Assembly (NCBI RefSeq): GCF_004571135.1
Contig: NZ_SPSB01000003.1
Coordinates: forward strand, 773,333-837,332
Reading direction: 5' to 3'
Source of the DNA: Algoriphagus kandeliae
GTDB taxonomy: Bacteria > Bacteroidota > Bacteroidia > Cytophagales > Cyclobacteriaceae
Length of the DNA: 64,000 bases
A program made the position numbers and the translations under genes. How positions within the stretch are numbered: the stretch's first letter is position 1; every line of letters begins with the position of its first letter. Below the pieces are notes generated by a model. The model saw only the letters and a program-made list of their open reading frames with translations, was not told where the DNA came from and made no database searches. Of this stretch, positions 26,479-38,400 are shown piece after piece.

Positions 26479-27774
26479 TTATTCATCGAATACGATGGTA
26501 TATCCTCGGATTCCATGTTCGTGAGAATCCAAACCTGTTCGCTCGTGCTCCGCAGAAACACGGATTCCTACAGTTTTCTTCAGAATAAAGAATATGACAT
26601 AGGCAGATAAGAATGCCGTCACACCGCAAACTGCTACGCCAATCAATTGAGTCATAAAGCTATGTTCCGGGTTGGTAGAAAAAATACCTACAGCAAGCGT
26701 ACCCCAAACACCACAGGTAAGGTGAACAGAAACTGCACCTACTACATCATCCAGATGAAGTTTATCAAGCAGAATAGCTGAAAGCACTACTAAAATCCCA
26801 CCGATAAAGCCTACCAAGACAGCACCACCCGGGTTGATGACATCTGCTCCCGCTGTGATAGATACCAAGCCTGCCAAAATTCCATTGAGAACCATTCCCA
26901 AGTCCAATCGCTTGAAGGCAAAATAAGCAGCCAAGAATCCTCCAAGGCCTCCGGCACAGGCTGCCAAAGAAGTGGTTACAAGGACAAAGGAAACCAATCC
27001 AGGGTCAGCGGATAGCACTGAGCCTCCATTGAATCCAAACCATCCCAACCAAAGCAAAAAGACACCAATTACCGCCAAAGGAACACTTGCCCCTGGCTTT
27101 TCAACAGTTCGCCCATTTACATATTTACCAATTCGAGGACCTACCAAGATGACACCAGCTAAAGCTCCCCATCCTCCAACAGAGTGGACAAGTGTACTTC
27201 CAGCAAAATCATAGAATCCCATAGCATCTAAAGCACCACCTCCCCACTTCCAGCTACCTATAATTGGGTAAACAAACCCTACAAAGAATAAGGTAAAGAT
27301 CAAATATGCACCAAGTTTTACACGCTCAGCGATAGCTCCGGAAACAATCGTGGCAGCAGTAGCGGCAAACATTGCCTGAAACAAGAAGTCAGTCCAATAA
27401 GTATAGCCTGCATTGGCATAATCAGCACTTACATCAGCAGTTGCAGGTGAAAACCAAAACATATTCCAACCGCTAAAGTCAAAACTTAACCAACCCGGCA
27501 CCTCAAATCCAGGATACATTAAGTAAAATCCGACAGCGGCATAAGAAACAATACCGATAATGGGAGTAATGGTATTTTTAAAAAGAATATTGACCGTGTT
27601 TTTGGCTTGACCAAAACCAGCTTCTACTCCAGCAAAGCCCAAGTGCATGATAAATACCAGGGCCGTCGAAAGCATCATCCAAACATTGTTTGTGGTAAGG
27701 ATGTTCTTGGACATCTCTAAAGTGAGATCCATAGTGGCCATTTCATTGGCCAAAACGTGTACAAAATACTTCAT
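26479..27774 (-). CDS. amt: Ammonium transporter, Amt/MEP/Rh family
   Basis: 431 residues with eleven predicted membrane helices. Hallmarks: the phenylalanine/ammonia gate region with FLFQAMFAATAATIVSGAIAER, the DFAGSTLVHSVGGWGAL helix containing one of the twin pore histidines, and VHLTCGVWGTLAVG with the other. The C-terminus carries GLDSHEHGIRGY, the conserved cytoplasmic segment used in PII control. No glnK lies next to it. The first 20 residues are of uncertain start. Long AT-rich upstream region (27775-28243) holds its promoter. Confidence 0.95.
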   Translation of the reverse strand: MKYFVHVLANEMATMDLTLEMSKNILTTNNVWMMLSTALVFIMHLGFAGVEAGFGQAKNTVNILFKNTITPIIGIVSYAAVGFYLMYPGFEVPGWLSFDFSGWNMFWFSPATADVSADYANAGYTYWTDFLFQAMFAATAATIVSGAIAERVKLGAYLIFTLFFVGFVYPIIGSWKWGGGALDAMGFYDFAGSTLVHSVGGWGALAGVILVGPRIGKYVNGRTVEKPGASVPLAVIGVFLLWLGWFGFNGGSVLSADPGLVSFVLVTTSLAACAGGLGGFLAAYFAFKRLDLGMVLNGILAGLVSITAGADVINPGGAVLVGFIGGILVVLSAILLDKLHLDDVVGAVSVHLTCGVWGTLAVGIFSTNPEHSFMTQLIGVAVCGVTAFLSAYVIFFILKKTVGIRVSAEHERTGLDSHEHGIRGYTIVFDE

Positions 27775-28243
27775 AGGTTTAGGATTAAATTTGAACGTAT
27801 TTCAAAATTTTTGATAGGTTTGAGAGCCTAGGCTCGAAACGAATGTAGTTTATTTTTTAGCTAAAAAACAAATCACATTTTTAATAAAAATCTATTTTTT
27901 CTGATTTTTCAATTAATATTTAAACCATTTTTTAATGATTTTTCAAAAAATGAGTTGTTTTTGAATAAATATTAACCCTATATGATAAAAAAATATTATT
28001 TCGCTGAGGTTTAGAATATTTTCTGAAAACGATTTCGAAAAACAAGAAACAACCGATCGCAGCGGCCTTTAGAGATAAAAAAGAATTAAATTCTGTTTTT
28101 AATGCTTTTTCTTAAAAAAAATTCATTTTTGATAAATTATGAAAAATATAAATTTTCAAATTATTCGATTTTTTTTCAATTTGAATAAGAAAAACTTTTG
28201 ATCAAGCTTTAAAAACTGCTTCAAAAAATAACCTATAACAAAA
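27775..28243. other. 469-bp AT-rich intergenic region upstream of amt
   Basis: Contains no coding frame that looks real. Very AT-rich with many A and T runs, between the amt start and the hemB terminator. It must hold the amt promoter, probably regulated by nitrogen, but I could not identify a specific site. Confidence 0.5.
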
Positions 28244-28266
28244 AAAGACCCGGGATTTGGGTCTTT
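28244..28266 (-). terminator. hemB terminator
   Basis: 8-bp perfect stem (28244-28251 with 28259-28266), 7-nt loop, T-run on the minus strand. Confidence 0.8.
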
Positions 28267-28295
28267 AGCTATCAATATTTCACCTGAAAGATTTT

Positions 28296-29264
28296 TTATC
28301 TTAAAGTCTTTGCAAAATCCTTTGCAAAGTAAGTCAGAATGATCTTAGCTCCTGCACGCTTGATAGAAGTAAGTATTTCCATCATTGCCCGATCTTCATC
28401 AATCCAACCTCTGGCAGAGGATGCTTTTACCATACTATATTCTCCTGATACATTGTAAGCAGCAACAGGAAGAGGATAGTTATCATTCAATAGCTTGATC
28501 ACATCCAAATAGGACAATGCTGGCTTGACCATCAAAAAATCAGCTCCTTCCTCCATATCCAAATCAGCTTCGATTAAAGCTTCTTTGGAATTGGCAGGAT
28601 TCATCTGATAGGTCTTTTTATCTCCAAACTTTGGAGCAGAATCCAAAGCATCCCGGAATGGCCCATAAAATGCACTTGCATACTTTGCCGTGTAGGACAT
28701 GATAGAGACATCGGTAAACCCATGCTGATCCAATTCTTCCCGAATAAAACCTACCCGGCCATCCATCATATCCGATGGTCCCAAAATATCCACACCTGCA
28801 TCTGCCTGTGCCAATGACATTTTTGCCAAAACCTCCAATGTCTCATCATTGAGGATTTTTCCATTTTGTACGATCCCATCATGCCCATCGCTGCTATAAG
28901 GATCCATGGCTACATCCGACATGAGACAAACCTCAGGAAATCGCTTTTTGATTTCCCTCAAACCTTTAAGATAAAATGTTTCAGGATTGTAGCTCTCCTT
29001 TGCGAATGGATCTTTAAGTTCTTCTGGATAGGCAGGAAACACATCAAAGCTTTGAATTCCAAGCTTGAGGCATTCTTCGATTTCAAATAACATTTGATCA
29101 ATCGAAAACCTAAAAATTCCCGGCATGGAATCCACAGGAATCTTCTTTTTCTCACCTGAAACAAGAAAAAGAGGAAAAATTAAATCCTCGACTCCAACTG
29201 AAGTCTCTTGAACTAGATTTCTGATGGCCTCTGACTTTCGGTTTCTTCTCGGTCTTCTATACAT
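28296..29264 (-). CDS. hemB: Porphobilinogen synthase (delta-aminolevulinic acid dehydratase)
   Basis: 322 residues from the ATG at 29264 (MYRRPRRNRKSEAIRNLV). A TTG ten codons upstream is rejected because it lies upstream of the -7 promoter box at 29284-29291. Motifs: active-site lysine in FLMVKPALSYLDVI (Schiff base) and Lys in MSYTAKYASAFYGPFRDA, both catalytic lysines being present. It condenses two 5-aminolevulinates to porphobilinogen. The metal region DVAMDPYSSDGHDG lacks the cysteine triad of zinc enzymes and so belongs to the Mg-type. Confidence 0.96.
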   Translation of the reverse strand: MYRRPRRNRKSEAIRNLVQETSVGVEDLIFPLFLVSGEKKKIPVDSMPGIFRFSIDQMLFEIEECLKLGIQSFDVFPAYPEELKDPFAKESYNPETFYLKGLREIKKRFPEVCLMSDVAMDPYSSDGHDGIVQNGKILNDETLEVLAKMSLAQADAGVDILGPSDMMDGRVGFIREELDQHGFTDVSIMSYTAKYASAFYGPFRDALDSAPKFGDKKTYQMNPANSKEALIEADLDMEEGADFLMVKPALSYLDVIKLLNDNYPLPVAAYNVSGEYSMVKASSARGWIDEDRAMMEILTSIKRAGAKIILTYFAKDFAKTLR

Positions 29265-29283
29265 GGGATAAAACTTTACTCCC

Positions 29284-29291
29284 CAAAGGTA
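29284..29291 (-). promoter_or_regulatory. hemB -7 promoter box TACCTTTG
   Basis: Perfect TAnnTTTG on the minus strand, 19 nt before the ATG at 29264. The -33 TTG spacing is not ideal. Confidence 0.45.
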
Positions 29292-29389
29292 CAATAGAGA
29301 TTTCCCAAGCTAAAATGAATTAGAAATTATCCTCCATAATCATTAAGCTTTGGCTCCTAATTAAGTATCTTAGAATAAGATGATACGTC

Positions 29390-30370
29390 ATGAATCAAAA
29401 AAAGTATCAACATACGATTTTTGGTGGGTGGGATAATTTTCACTGTCTAGATATCCGGAGTCGTGAATCTCAGCTACAAATCAAAATCCCTAAATGTCAA
29501 ACCTTGGTTTTATACTCCGCCAATGAACTCAAAAAACTACGAAAACAAGGATTTGCTAGTGAGGTAGGGAAGGAAATAATGAAAAGAATCCAATCTCACC
29601 AATCGGATTTTTCCTCCACTAAACCTATTTTATTATTTGATGAGGGAAAAAGCTTGATGGCACAAGCAATTTGGCAGCATTACCTGCCTTTTAAGGAAAT
29701 CTATATTTATCGAAACGGTATCGATGGGCTATTGCAAGAGGCTGAAGAAGTTTTCAAAAGCAAACTCAACTTTATCACCCTTTATGGAAAAACTGGTGTC
29801 GGAAAATCCGCTATGCTGGAACTCCTTAGAAGTAAAAATCATCAAGTTCTTCACCTAGAAGAAATCGCAAATCATCGAGGTTCTACTTTTGGAAACCTGA
29901 AAAAGCAAACTCAGCCTAGCCAAGAATCTTTTATCCTACAACTAGCCGAATGCTTATCTGACTTTGATCCTCAAAAACCCATTTTTGTGGAGTCTGAAAA
30001 ATATAGCCTCGGCAAAAACATGATTCCCTACAGACTTTTAGATCAAATTTCTAAAGGAAAAAGAGTACAACTCCAGCTTAGCGAAGATTCTCGTATTCAA
30101 AGGCTGATTTCAGACTATGCAGGCATCAATGACAAAGAAATTGAGTCTGGAATTGAAAAATTAAAGTTCAGAATTGGTCCTGAAAAGGCGGAAGCACTGA
30201 AAAGCGAACTAATCAAAAGGAATTATGCATTTGTAATGCGGGGCTTAATGTCATATTTTGACCAAAGCGATTCTTATAATCAGGCAACCACTCCTTCATT
30301 TGATTTAATTTTAGACTTTGAAAATCCCGAATTAGCCGTATTGGAACTGCTCGAAAAATATGGAAAATAA
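29390..30370 (+). CDS. MnmH/SelU-like P-loop protein with degenerate rhodanese domain
   Basis: 326 residues. It follows the order of tRNA 2-selenouridine synthase (MnmH): an N-terminal rhodanese-like region (about 15-115), then a P-loop GKTGVGKS (133-140), the characteristic NHRGSTFG (161-168) and ESEKYSLGK (201-209, in place of the usual EDESxxIG). In MnmH the rhodanese loop reads C(W/F)RGGxRS and its Cys is needed for selenation of tRNA wobble 2-thiouridine. Here the matching loop is LLFDEGKSLMAQ (about 81-92) with no cysteine. It may retain only the geranyl-type or nucleotide-dependent activity, or have a new role. Confidence 0.75.
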   Translation: MNQKKYQHTIFGGWDNFHCLDIRSRESQLQIKIPKCQTLVLYSANELKKLRKQGFASEVGKEIMKRIQSHQSDFSSTKPILLFDEGKSLMAQAIWQHYLPFKEIYIYRNGIDGLLQEAEEVFKSKLNFITLYGKTGVGKSAMLELLRSKNHQVLHLEEIANHRGSTFGNLKKQTQPSQESFILQLAECLSDFDPQKPIFVESEKYSLGKNMIPYRLLDQISKGKRVQLQLSEDSRIQRLISDYAGINDKEIESGIEKLKFRIGPEKAEALKSELIKRNYAFVMRGLMSYFDQSDSYNQATTPSFDLILDFENPELAVLELLEKYGK

Positions 30371-30393
30371 AAAACGTCTCCCGAAGAAGACGT
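30366..30393 (-). terminator. Terminator of the giant four-gene operon
   Basis: Minus-strand stem acgtctTC-TTCG-GGagacgt (30374-30393) with a UUCG tetraloop and a T-run at 30366-30373. It lies about 160 nt after the last stop codon, and overlaps the end of the convergent MnmH-like gene. Region 30394-30555 has nothing else recognisable. Confidence 0.7.
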
Positions 30394-30555
30394 CACTGTG
30401 CCTACAGAAAGTTGAAGCATAACTCGTTGTCATACTGTTCTCAAGATTCAATTTCTTGTTCTTCTTCCTTGCTTGCTCAGGTTCCTAACACCGTAGTGCG
30501 TTTATCTTAAATTCCCGAAGGACTATTACCAATCTTATATTTCTAATTTAGTCAA

Positions 30556-32490
30556 TCAATCCTTATTTTCCAATACCAAATCAAATCTTAATCCGCTACT
30601 TCCCTCTCCCCTTCCAGTTCGTTTTCTTCGGCCATACCAGGACACAATTTTTCCATTATACCATCTTGTACGTTGGTAGGTACTCGTTAACTTGACACCT
30701 GCCCTTGGAATCTCTTCCTCATTGATATACAAAGGATTAAGCTGATTATCATCTTCATCTATCCCATCTCGTAGAAGTGGTGTTCTCGGACGAATGGCAT
30801 GAGGAGCATGTAACTCATTGATTCGCGGCATGGATGCTCTCTGGAAATGAATCTCACGATTTGAGCCTGGCTGATGAACAGGGATAAATGGAATCCAATT
30901 CTCACTCACACTATTCCCTAATTGATACCTCAATTGGGCTTTATATGTGGATACCTTGATTTCATCCGAAGCATTTACACTTTCTGGAAGTGTAATCTCT
31001 GAAGGAATCTCCTCTGGCTTGATTAAGCGATTGAATTCATCCTGAAGGTTCTTAGCAGCTTCATAACCGTCAATCCCCTCACCTAATCCATTAGGAATTT
31101 TGGATTCAATTCCCCAAACCAGATTTGCCATTTCATCTCGAATAAATTTGATTTCTTCGATTGCTTCACTTTCCAATGTCTTAACTGCTGCTGATGGAAG
31201 AAGCACTCTTTTATCAAAATCAGGAGTTTCAAATTCCCCTTTTTCTACTGTCAGGGAATACATATTCCACTCATTCCAGCTTTCACCATCTTTGTGAGCT
31301 GCCTCAACAAAGAAGTTTTGACCAAAGGTATCCCGAACCAAAATCCCTTCTACCTCAACCATGGAGCCTGTAGGAATATCATATGGAATAGCCAGCCAGT
31401 CATTGCTGTACTGTAGAGCATATTGAGTCACCAAAATTTTGGCAATATCAGTGTCAGAAGCCTTCAGATTGCCGAGATCAATGGAGCCATCTTCCATTTC
31501 CCACCAGCGTGAATTCGGCATCCCTGCAAAACTTGCTTCGGAAGGAATCACTGTCAGCACTTCTCTTTTTCTAATGGATTCATCGTAGGCTAGGTTGGAA
31601 TTCCCTTTTTCTTTGGCCACATCAAATGAAAACCAATCTAAATGGCCATGAAAATACTCCTCAGCATTTAATTCTGTTTTGGTTCCATCACCTTCATCCA
31701 CTTCAGTTCGAAAACTGTATTCAAGACGCTCCCTTAACCAACAATCCTGTTCATCGCTTTCTGGTAAATTCAATTCATTCTTCACAAATTCAACCCATTT
31801 AGCAGCAACCAAAAGCAGCAAGTTCTTATGTTTTGAAAGAATAAATTTTTCAGCATTCGGTGATTGATTCGGAGCAAGTATCAGTTGATTGATTTGGGTT
31901 GGATTTTGCCATAAAAGAAACCAAAGAGTCTTCCCATTTACGGCTCTCCCGCTCACTGCTCGAAGGAAGGAAGCTGACTGCTGCAAACTTAGCACCCGAG
32001 CTTTTGAAGCTGTTGTTTGAGCCGTATCATCTTCCTGAAACTGAGGTATAGTAAAAGGGAATTTTTCTTTAAACTGCTCCCGATACATCCCAGTATTATA
32101 CCCTTGGCTAGTAGGGAGTTTTACCCCTTCCTCATCGAGCAGATTCAAAAACTTTTTCCCGATCCGTACAGCCATTTTCAAATCTATATCAGGAATCAAT
32201 CGCTCTACCCTTGCTTCTAAAGGTAAATCTTCCGTGTATGGTATTTTATTTCCGTCACCTCCCGTGAATGAGGTCATTCGGACCATATTTATAGCAGCTT
32301 TTGCAAAAATCGCCGATCCGGCATCCTCACCTTTCAACTCCCCAAACTGATACTGTCTAGCCAACATCCATAAAGGGTCATTGATTTTTGCAGCAAGTGA
32401 ATCGTCCAATTCTTCCTCACGAGGCCGCCCTTCGATTCGATTATAGGCTCTGAAAGGTTCACAGGGGAAATATTGCTTTATTGTTGTCAT
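30556..32490 (-). CDS. Giant-operon protein 4 (644 aa), conserved family of unknown function
   Basis: Soluble, acidic, with no signal peptide or membrane helix. Near the start it has EGRPREEELDDSLAAKI followed by DPLWMLARQYQFGEL and KGEDAGS (about residues 20-60). I recall this DPLWMLxRQWQxGEFxGxDAGSP pattern from uncharacterised proteins of Actinobacteria and other phyla, but I know no function. The C-terminal part has NSRWWEMEDGSIDLG and IPYDIPTGSMVEVEGILVRD. Its ATG overlaps the TAA of the upstream gene by 1 nt, so translation is likely coupled. It is the last gene of the operon. Confidence 0.88.
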   Translation of the reverse strand: MTTIKQYFPCEPFRAYNRIEGRPREEELDDSLAAKINDPLWMLARQYQFGELKGEDAGSAIFAKAAINMVRMTSFTGGDGNKIPYTEDLPLEARVERLIPDIDLKMAVRIGKKFLNLLDEEGVKLPTSQGYNTGMYREQFKEKFPFTIPQFQEDDTAQTTASKARVLSLQQSASFLRAVSGRAVNGKTLWFLLWQNPTQINQLILAPNQSPNAEKFILSKHKNLLLLVAAKWVEFVKNELNLPESDEQDCWLRERLEYSFRTEVDEGDGTKTELNAEEYFHGHLDWFSFDVAKEKGNSNLAYDESIRKREVLTVIPSEASFAGMPNSRWWEMEDGSIDLGNLKASDTDIAKILVTQYALQYSNDWLAIPYDIPTGSMVEVEGILVRDTFGQNFFVEAAHKDGESWNEWNMYSLTVEKGEFETPDFDKRVLLPSAAVKTLESEAIEEIKFIRDEMANLVWGIESKIPNGLGEGIDGYEAAKNLQDEFNRLIKPEEIPSEITLPESVNASDEIKVSTYKAQLRYQLGNSVSENWIPFIPVHQPGSNREIHFQRASMPRINELHAPHAIRPRTPLLRDGIDEDDNQLNPLYINEEEIPRAGVKLTSTYQRTRWYNGKIVSWYGRRKRTGRGEGSSGLRFDLVLENKD

Positions 32491-35400
32491 TATTCTTCAG
32501 ATTCATATCCAACATTCACACTGGTATAATCGATAAAATAACCGAGCGCATCACCTCCGGATGATCCATCATTGGTTTCATCTTCGTCAGATGCCGCTAG
32601 TTTTCGGGCAAACTCATCATCGCCAAATGCCAAGGTTGCGGTAGCAGGTAATACTTGAGAAAACATAGATTTATCTACTTGATCCGGCTCAACTGCCCTT
32701 AATTTTGCCAATTGAAAAGCTTCCTCCACACAAAGTGCTAATTCCTCAAAATCCCAAGTACCTCTTTTTTCAGGTGGCACCGCTAAAAGCAAACTTTGAG
32801 GGGCTCTGGAATCAGGTTGATTGAAATGAAATGCTATTCCAGTAGTCTCTTTCGGATCTGGAATAATTTCCATCCATTCGTCTAAAAACAAACTACAACA
32901 GTTAGCTTGTAAATTCTCTTTTCCAAAAATCAATAAAGACAAACGATCCCCATCAGGAATATAAGAATCTGGAAATTCAGCTCCTAACCAATAATCCCTT
33001 TCGGCTATCGGGGGCAGATTATTTAGATCAAATGGTAATTGTACTGGCTGAAAACTGATCTGATCATCGTGAAGCACTTCGCCCAAAATCGAAACAGTTT
33101 CCAAATAACCAAGTCGGTTTCTAACCAATGAAATTCCTGACCACCAATCTTGAAGCTGAGCTTCGTTTTGATGTCGCAAAGGACTTTCTGATCTATGCAT
33201 ACTGAGTTGCCCACTCAAATCAGATTCATTGCTCAAGGTGATTTTAGGAACTATTTTGAAACCGCTTCCAAAAAACTTAGTAGAGAATTCTGAAGCAAAA
33301 CTGATCCATTTACCCTGATCAATTTCAAATTCTAATTCCGAAAGTTGAGCTTGGGCAAAAGTGATGTTTTCTGCCATTTTGACTTTTGCCGACAGGATGC
33401 GCTGAGCCAAAGAAAGGACATCTTCAGCTGGATCAACGGGGTAAAATCCCGAGAAACCAAAATTTGACAAAGCTTTCAAGGAATCTATTGCCAAATCATT
33501 TTCGGAAGAAGAATAGGATGTTTTGGAAGCTTCAAATGGCGATAAAGAATCCAAAAGGTTCTGATAATCACTTATTGCTGTAGTGATCCGAGTATTCAAA
33601 TCTGTCAAATCAACTCCTGCAGCCTCAGGTCCAAAATTCAAATCATCTTCAGCGATCCGGTAATCTCTCGCATCTGCTGCTCTCGCTGACCCGATTACTT
33701 TTCCCAAATGCTGAAGCATGGATACGATTTCTCCAAAACTCAAGGTAGATGAACTAGATGCTTCATTGAATTGGATCGAAATATCATCCTCCGAAGTAGC
33801 TCCGTTTTGTCTTAAATAATCGATGCATCTAGCCTGCAACTCTCCCAAACTATCATCTCCCCCACTGGTAACCAATGGCACCAAATCGATTGGCTGCATT
33901 CCCAAATCTGAAAGACTAATAGAGGTACTTGTATCTCCAAAGCTTGCTTTCCAAGCTACCAACTCAGGGTCCCCAATTTTTGACGCCAGCCAGTGATTTA
34001 GGGATGGTTCTGCCTTGCTTCTTGGACTAGCCTCCACACCAACCCATGGAGAACTTGAATTTTGAATGACAGGAATTTGAAGCAAAGCTCTCTGTGTCAC
34101 CATTACTCCTTGTCTGAAAGTTTTGATTATTTCAGGATCAAGAGGGACCTTGCCTTCAGAAATTGCATTTAGGACTGCACTGGCCCGAACATGATTCCCC
34201 CGGACTAATTGATAAACTCCTTCAGCCGTCACTAAATCTCCTAAGGCATCGATAGCATCCGCGATATTGTCTAATTCATGAACAATTGCCCTGATTTTTT
34301 TTCGCTCCAACTCTGCTGTAGAACCCGTGCTTGGAGCTGCAGGGTTGGGGAGCTGACTTGCCAATCCCCAAGGGAAGCCTTTAAACTGAACAGGGGAGAC
34401 ACTGTCATTGATGATATTATCCACAAAGGTTAGATCAGGATTCCATAATCCTGCATCAGTAAGATGCTTCTCAACATGATCTATTAATGCCAATCCATCG
34501 ACTACATTTAAGGCCTTGATCGATTCTGACTGAGTGGTATCAGTAGGATCTACCGAAGAGTCAGAGTACGTAGGAAATTTTCTTCTTAATCGGTAGATAT
34601 AAACATCCATTTCCAATGGATTCCCTGATCCATCTTCATATTTCTCATGTAGCGCACGCTCAAACTGATATCCTAAAAGTGCTCCCGTTTCTTGGCCATT
34701 CCCAACTCCTTCCAAAAGATGAAGGGCTTTTCTTACTCTTGCAGAGGTAAGATTCACCGATAAGGCATTATTGCTATCTCCTTTTGCTTTGATGGAATTA
34801 TATCCGGCTCGCAAAACTGCAGCAGTGACTGCATGATTCATGCTTGGACCATGGATAAATCCTTGGCTATCCGGCAATTTTTTAACATCCTGACCATTTG
34901 AGGACTCAAGTCCTTTTGGAAGTTTAGGGACTGATTCCATTTCTTCAGATCTTCGTAAATCGTGGACAAATCCATAGGCTCCAAGATAAGTTCCTGATGG
35001 ATTTTCACTCCGCAATTCTCTAAGGCGATAATCTGACAAGCCAGTCAACCAAGCATCCAATCGATAAGTAACCAAGTCAATGTGGGAAGAAAGCAACCTT
35101 TCCAGAGTTGATACATCCAGATTTTTGATTTTTTCAAGAGCTTTCCTCGCATAGGTTCCATGGTCATATACCCATGCACCTCGTATCATGGCCATCAAGA
35201 CAGAATACTGTGTTTTTTCCTCTCCATCAATCTCGACTTTGGGAAGATCTTCAAAATGAAGACTGGTTACTTTTTCCAATGTATTCTGATCTAGGATCCA
35301 TTCCAGATAATTTTTCCCCTTATCAGTAACCGCTAAGGGACCTTGACCTAATTGCTCATCCTGTACCAAGGGTCCCAGTATAAAATTCCCTTCGGTAAAT

Positions 35401-38400
35401 CGATTTTTATAAATATTTGATTTAGAAATAGCATTAGTCTGTGTATTTGTAGTGGTATGCCCCAAACCACTTAAGAGTTGCTTGTAGTTGTAAGCAACTT
35501 CACCTGGAGTGAAGGCTCCTTCTAAATAGTCCCAATTTACTTGGAAGCCTTCTCCTTCCTCATCAGGATCTTGCCATCTATTAGCAGCATTGACACCAAA
35601 GCGATAGAAAAATTCCTTAGAAAATGGCTCTAGCCCCAGAACTTTCAAAAATTCGGCTTGAGGATTTGCCTTGTATTGATCGCTATTGATATGAAGGGGT
35701 TTATCTCTGAAGTTTTCAAATCCCTTTTTGGTTTGTTTTAAAAAGAGTGTAAGGTTTTTGATATAATTCGCTTCAGTTCCCTTAGCGGTGGATCCTTGAG
35801 ATTTGAATAATTCAACAGGAGAAACGGGAACAATTCCATAGGGCTGATTATCTACACGAAAGATTGGCAAGGTTCCCAAGGCAGACACATGGTGCAGCAT
35901 AAACAACATGGTCTGATTGATGTCGAAATCCTGCATTAGGTTAGGAATCATCACCTTGAAATAATATTTCAGGGTAGCGTTGAAAAGTGCTCTATTCATA
36001 GCTCTTCCCAAACAAATGTCTTTTTTGTCATGATTCCTGATATAATTTGCTAAAGACTCAGGTAGGCCAAGTGCTTCTTTAAAGAACTGTCCATCAGGAA
36101 CTTCTAATTCATCCTTATCATCGAAACTGTCTACATATTTAGGCGGGTTTGAAGCAAAAAATAAATCGAAAGCTCCGTCCAAATCATCGTCTAATGCCCT
36201 GTAAGGAGATTTCACTTGGTCTGTATTATTTGTAGCAGTTCCTGCTGCCAAATATTCCAATCCACCTTCACTGTAGAGGTGATTGATAAACAATTTATTT
36301 AAGAGTTCTTGACTTTGATTCGCATCCTTATTCTGAACACCATATACCATCACTAAGTCAAATCCTTTATCCCAATCATCCTTGTCCAAAGGAATCTTGA
36401 CTGCCATCCCTGCCTCCACGGCCGCATTGAAATCAAACATCCAGTTAATCTCTCCGGGCACTTCCAAATCACCATTGGGTAGATGCTTGAAATAGTCAGC
36501 TTGATCACCGCTAGGATCTAAACTGACCGGTAAAGGTTTTTGTATAGTTTTTCCCGTGGCTATATGTTGATATTGATCACCCCTTTTGGTAATCACTACA
36601 AAACGATCTGGTAAAACTTCTGTAAACCCTGCCCGATCCCAGCTTTTGGTTTTCTTAGGAACATTTGGAAAGGTCAACGCAGGTTTAAAAGGTTCATTAA
36701 GTTCTTTTAGATGATCTTTGTAATATTCATAAATAATTTTTCCTAACTCATTGATCTGCAAAGCCAACTGCTCAATTTGAGATTTTTGCAAGGCCGATGT
36801 ACGGGAGGTAATCCAGCTCTCAAGGCTTTCGATCAACTGTCGGAAATAGGAAATAGCAATATCTAAAGTGCCTTTTGTCTCTAAGCAAGGCGTAAAATGA
36901 GAAGATGCTAAGAGTTTTTTTATGCGCAATGGAGCTGAGGCAAATGCTTCTTCAAGCTTTTTTAATTTTGAATCAGATTTAGGCTGTAAGCGAGATTTGT
37001 TTTTTACGTACCCAAGCTCCTCGATCAAGTAGTCCTTTAATTCATCTTTTATTTTTTCGATTTTCCCGGTTACAATTTCCTTGGGCTCCAAAGCACGAAT
37101 GGCATAGGCGGCTCTTCGTACCCCTAAACTTACAGCTACTGCACGCCATGCGCCTAACTTGGCCGACTCCCGCTCAGATTCAGGTTTACTGTAAACTTCG
37201 TAATAGAAGTCTTTTGCAGCCTGCTCTTCATTATCGGTAAGCCGTTCGTCATGATTGTCTATGGCGATGTCATCTGGAAAAATCCGTACCCAAAGCTCAT
37301 TCACCTCTTCCGTGCGAGGAGTAAAAATCACCCGGTTTCGATAATCCTCATAAAATCGATCTCTAGGATCATTGATGTCAACCAACTGATCCAAAATCTG
37401 ATTTTCGATGCTCACCAACATTCGGTCTGCCTCTGCTCGGGCACCTTCTGCTTCGGGTAGAGGGTTGGCTTTGAGCACATTATTTACTTGGTCCCGAAGA
37501 CTGAAATATGCACTTTTGAGCTGATTGTATTCACCTCTAGGAAGTAAGATTGTACTGGAGGCAGTGGTTTTTATTTTTTCTTGAAGCTGAGAAAGTTGAC
37601 TTTTTAAATCTTCAAGAGCTTGCTTTGGAGGTTTTTCTCGATTTGCAACAATGACATCCCGGGCATTGACAATACTTCGGCGAGTTGCTAGGGAGGATAG
37701 TGAACTTATCTTGATCTTGTTTTCTGCTAGAATTTGATTCTCCAGTTTTTTAAATCCTGGCTCTAATTCCTGCATATCTTTTAGATATCCCGAAAGTTGT
37801 GTATTTAGCTTGGCAATACCTCTTTTTTCCAAAGGGGTTTTGGTTCTGATTTTTCTTGAAGCAGCTTGAAAGCTAAGCAACTGCTTCTTCAAAACCCCAT
37901 AATTCTTTTTCAGCTTATTGATCTCATCCAAGCTACCGTCAAGTGGTAATTGGGCATGTTTATGAATATCTTTTAATTGCGTAATTAGCTCCTTTTGAAC
38001 CGAAATCAAGGTTCGATAGTCTTTTATCCCAATTTTTACTTTGGCAGCAATAAAAAAACTTGCCTTAACAATTTTAGGGTTGAGCTGCTTGATTGGGAAG
38101 GTCTTTAGCGTTTCTCTAAACCGAACTACTGGAACTGTCTCTTGATCGATCTTTTCTTTGAGAGAATTGATCTTCTTTCGAAGTTCATATTCCTCTCTTT
38201 TGAGATCTTTTTTGCCTGTATAGCCGATTTTGAAATTAGTAAGTCTGACATTTCCGCTCTTATGTTTTCGTTTAATCAAAGAAATATTGCTTTGGATTTT
38301 TTTGATCATATCCTCGGTAGCACGAAAATCAGGAGCATCTGCCAAGGCATCCATTTCACTCAGTCGATCCTCAATATTTTTTAGCTCCTTATCAAGTGTA

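Noticed and set aside
29265..29294. TTG start ten codons upstream of hemB
   Set aside because: It lies upstream of the -7 box, so it could not be in the mRNA made from that promoter.
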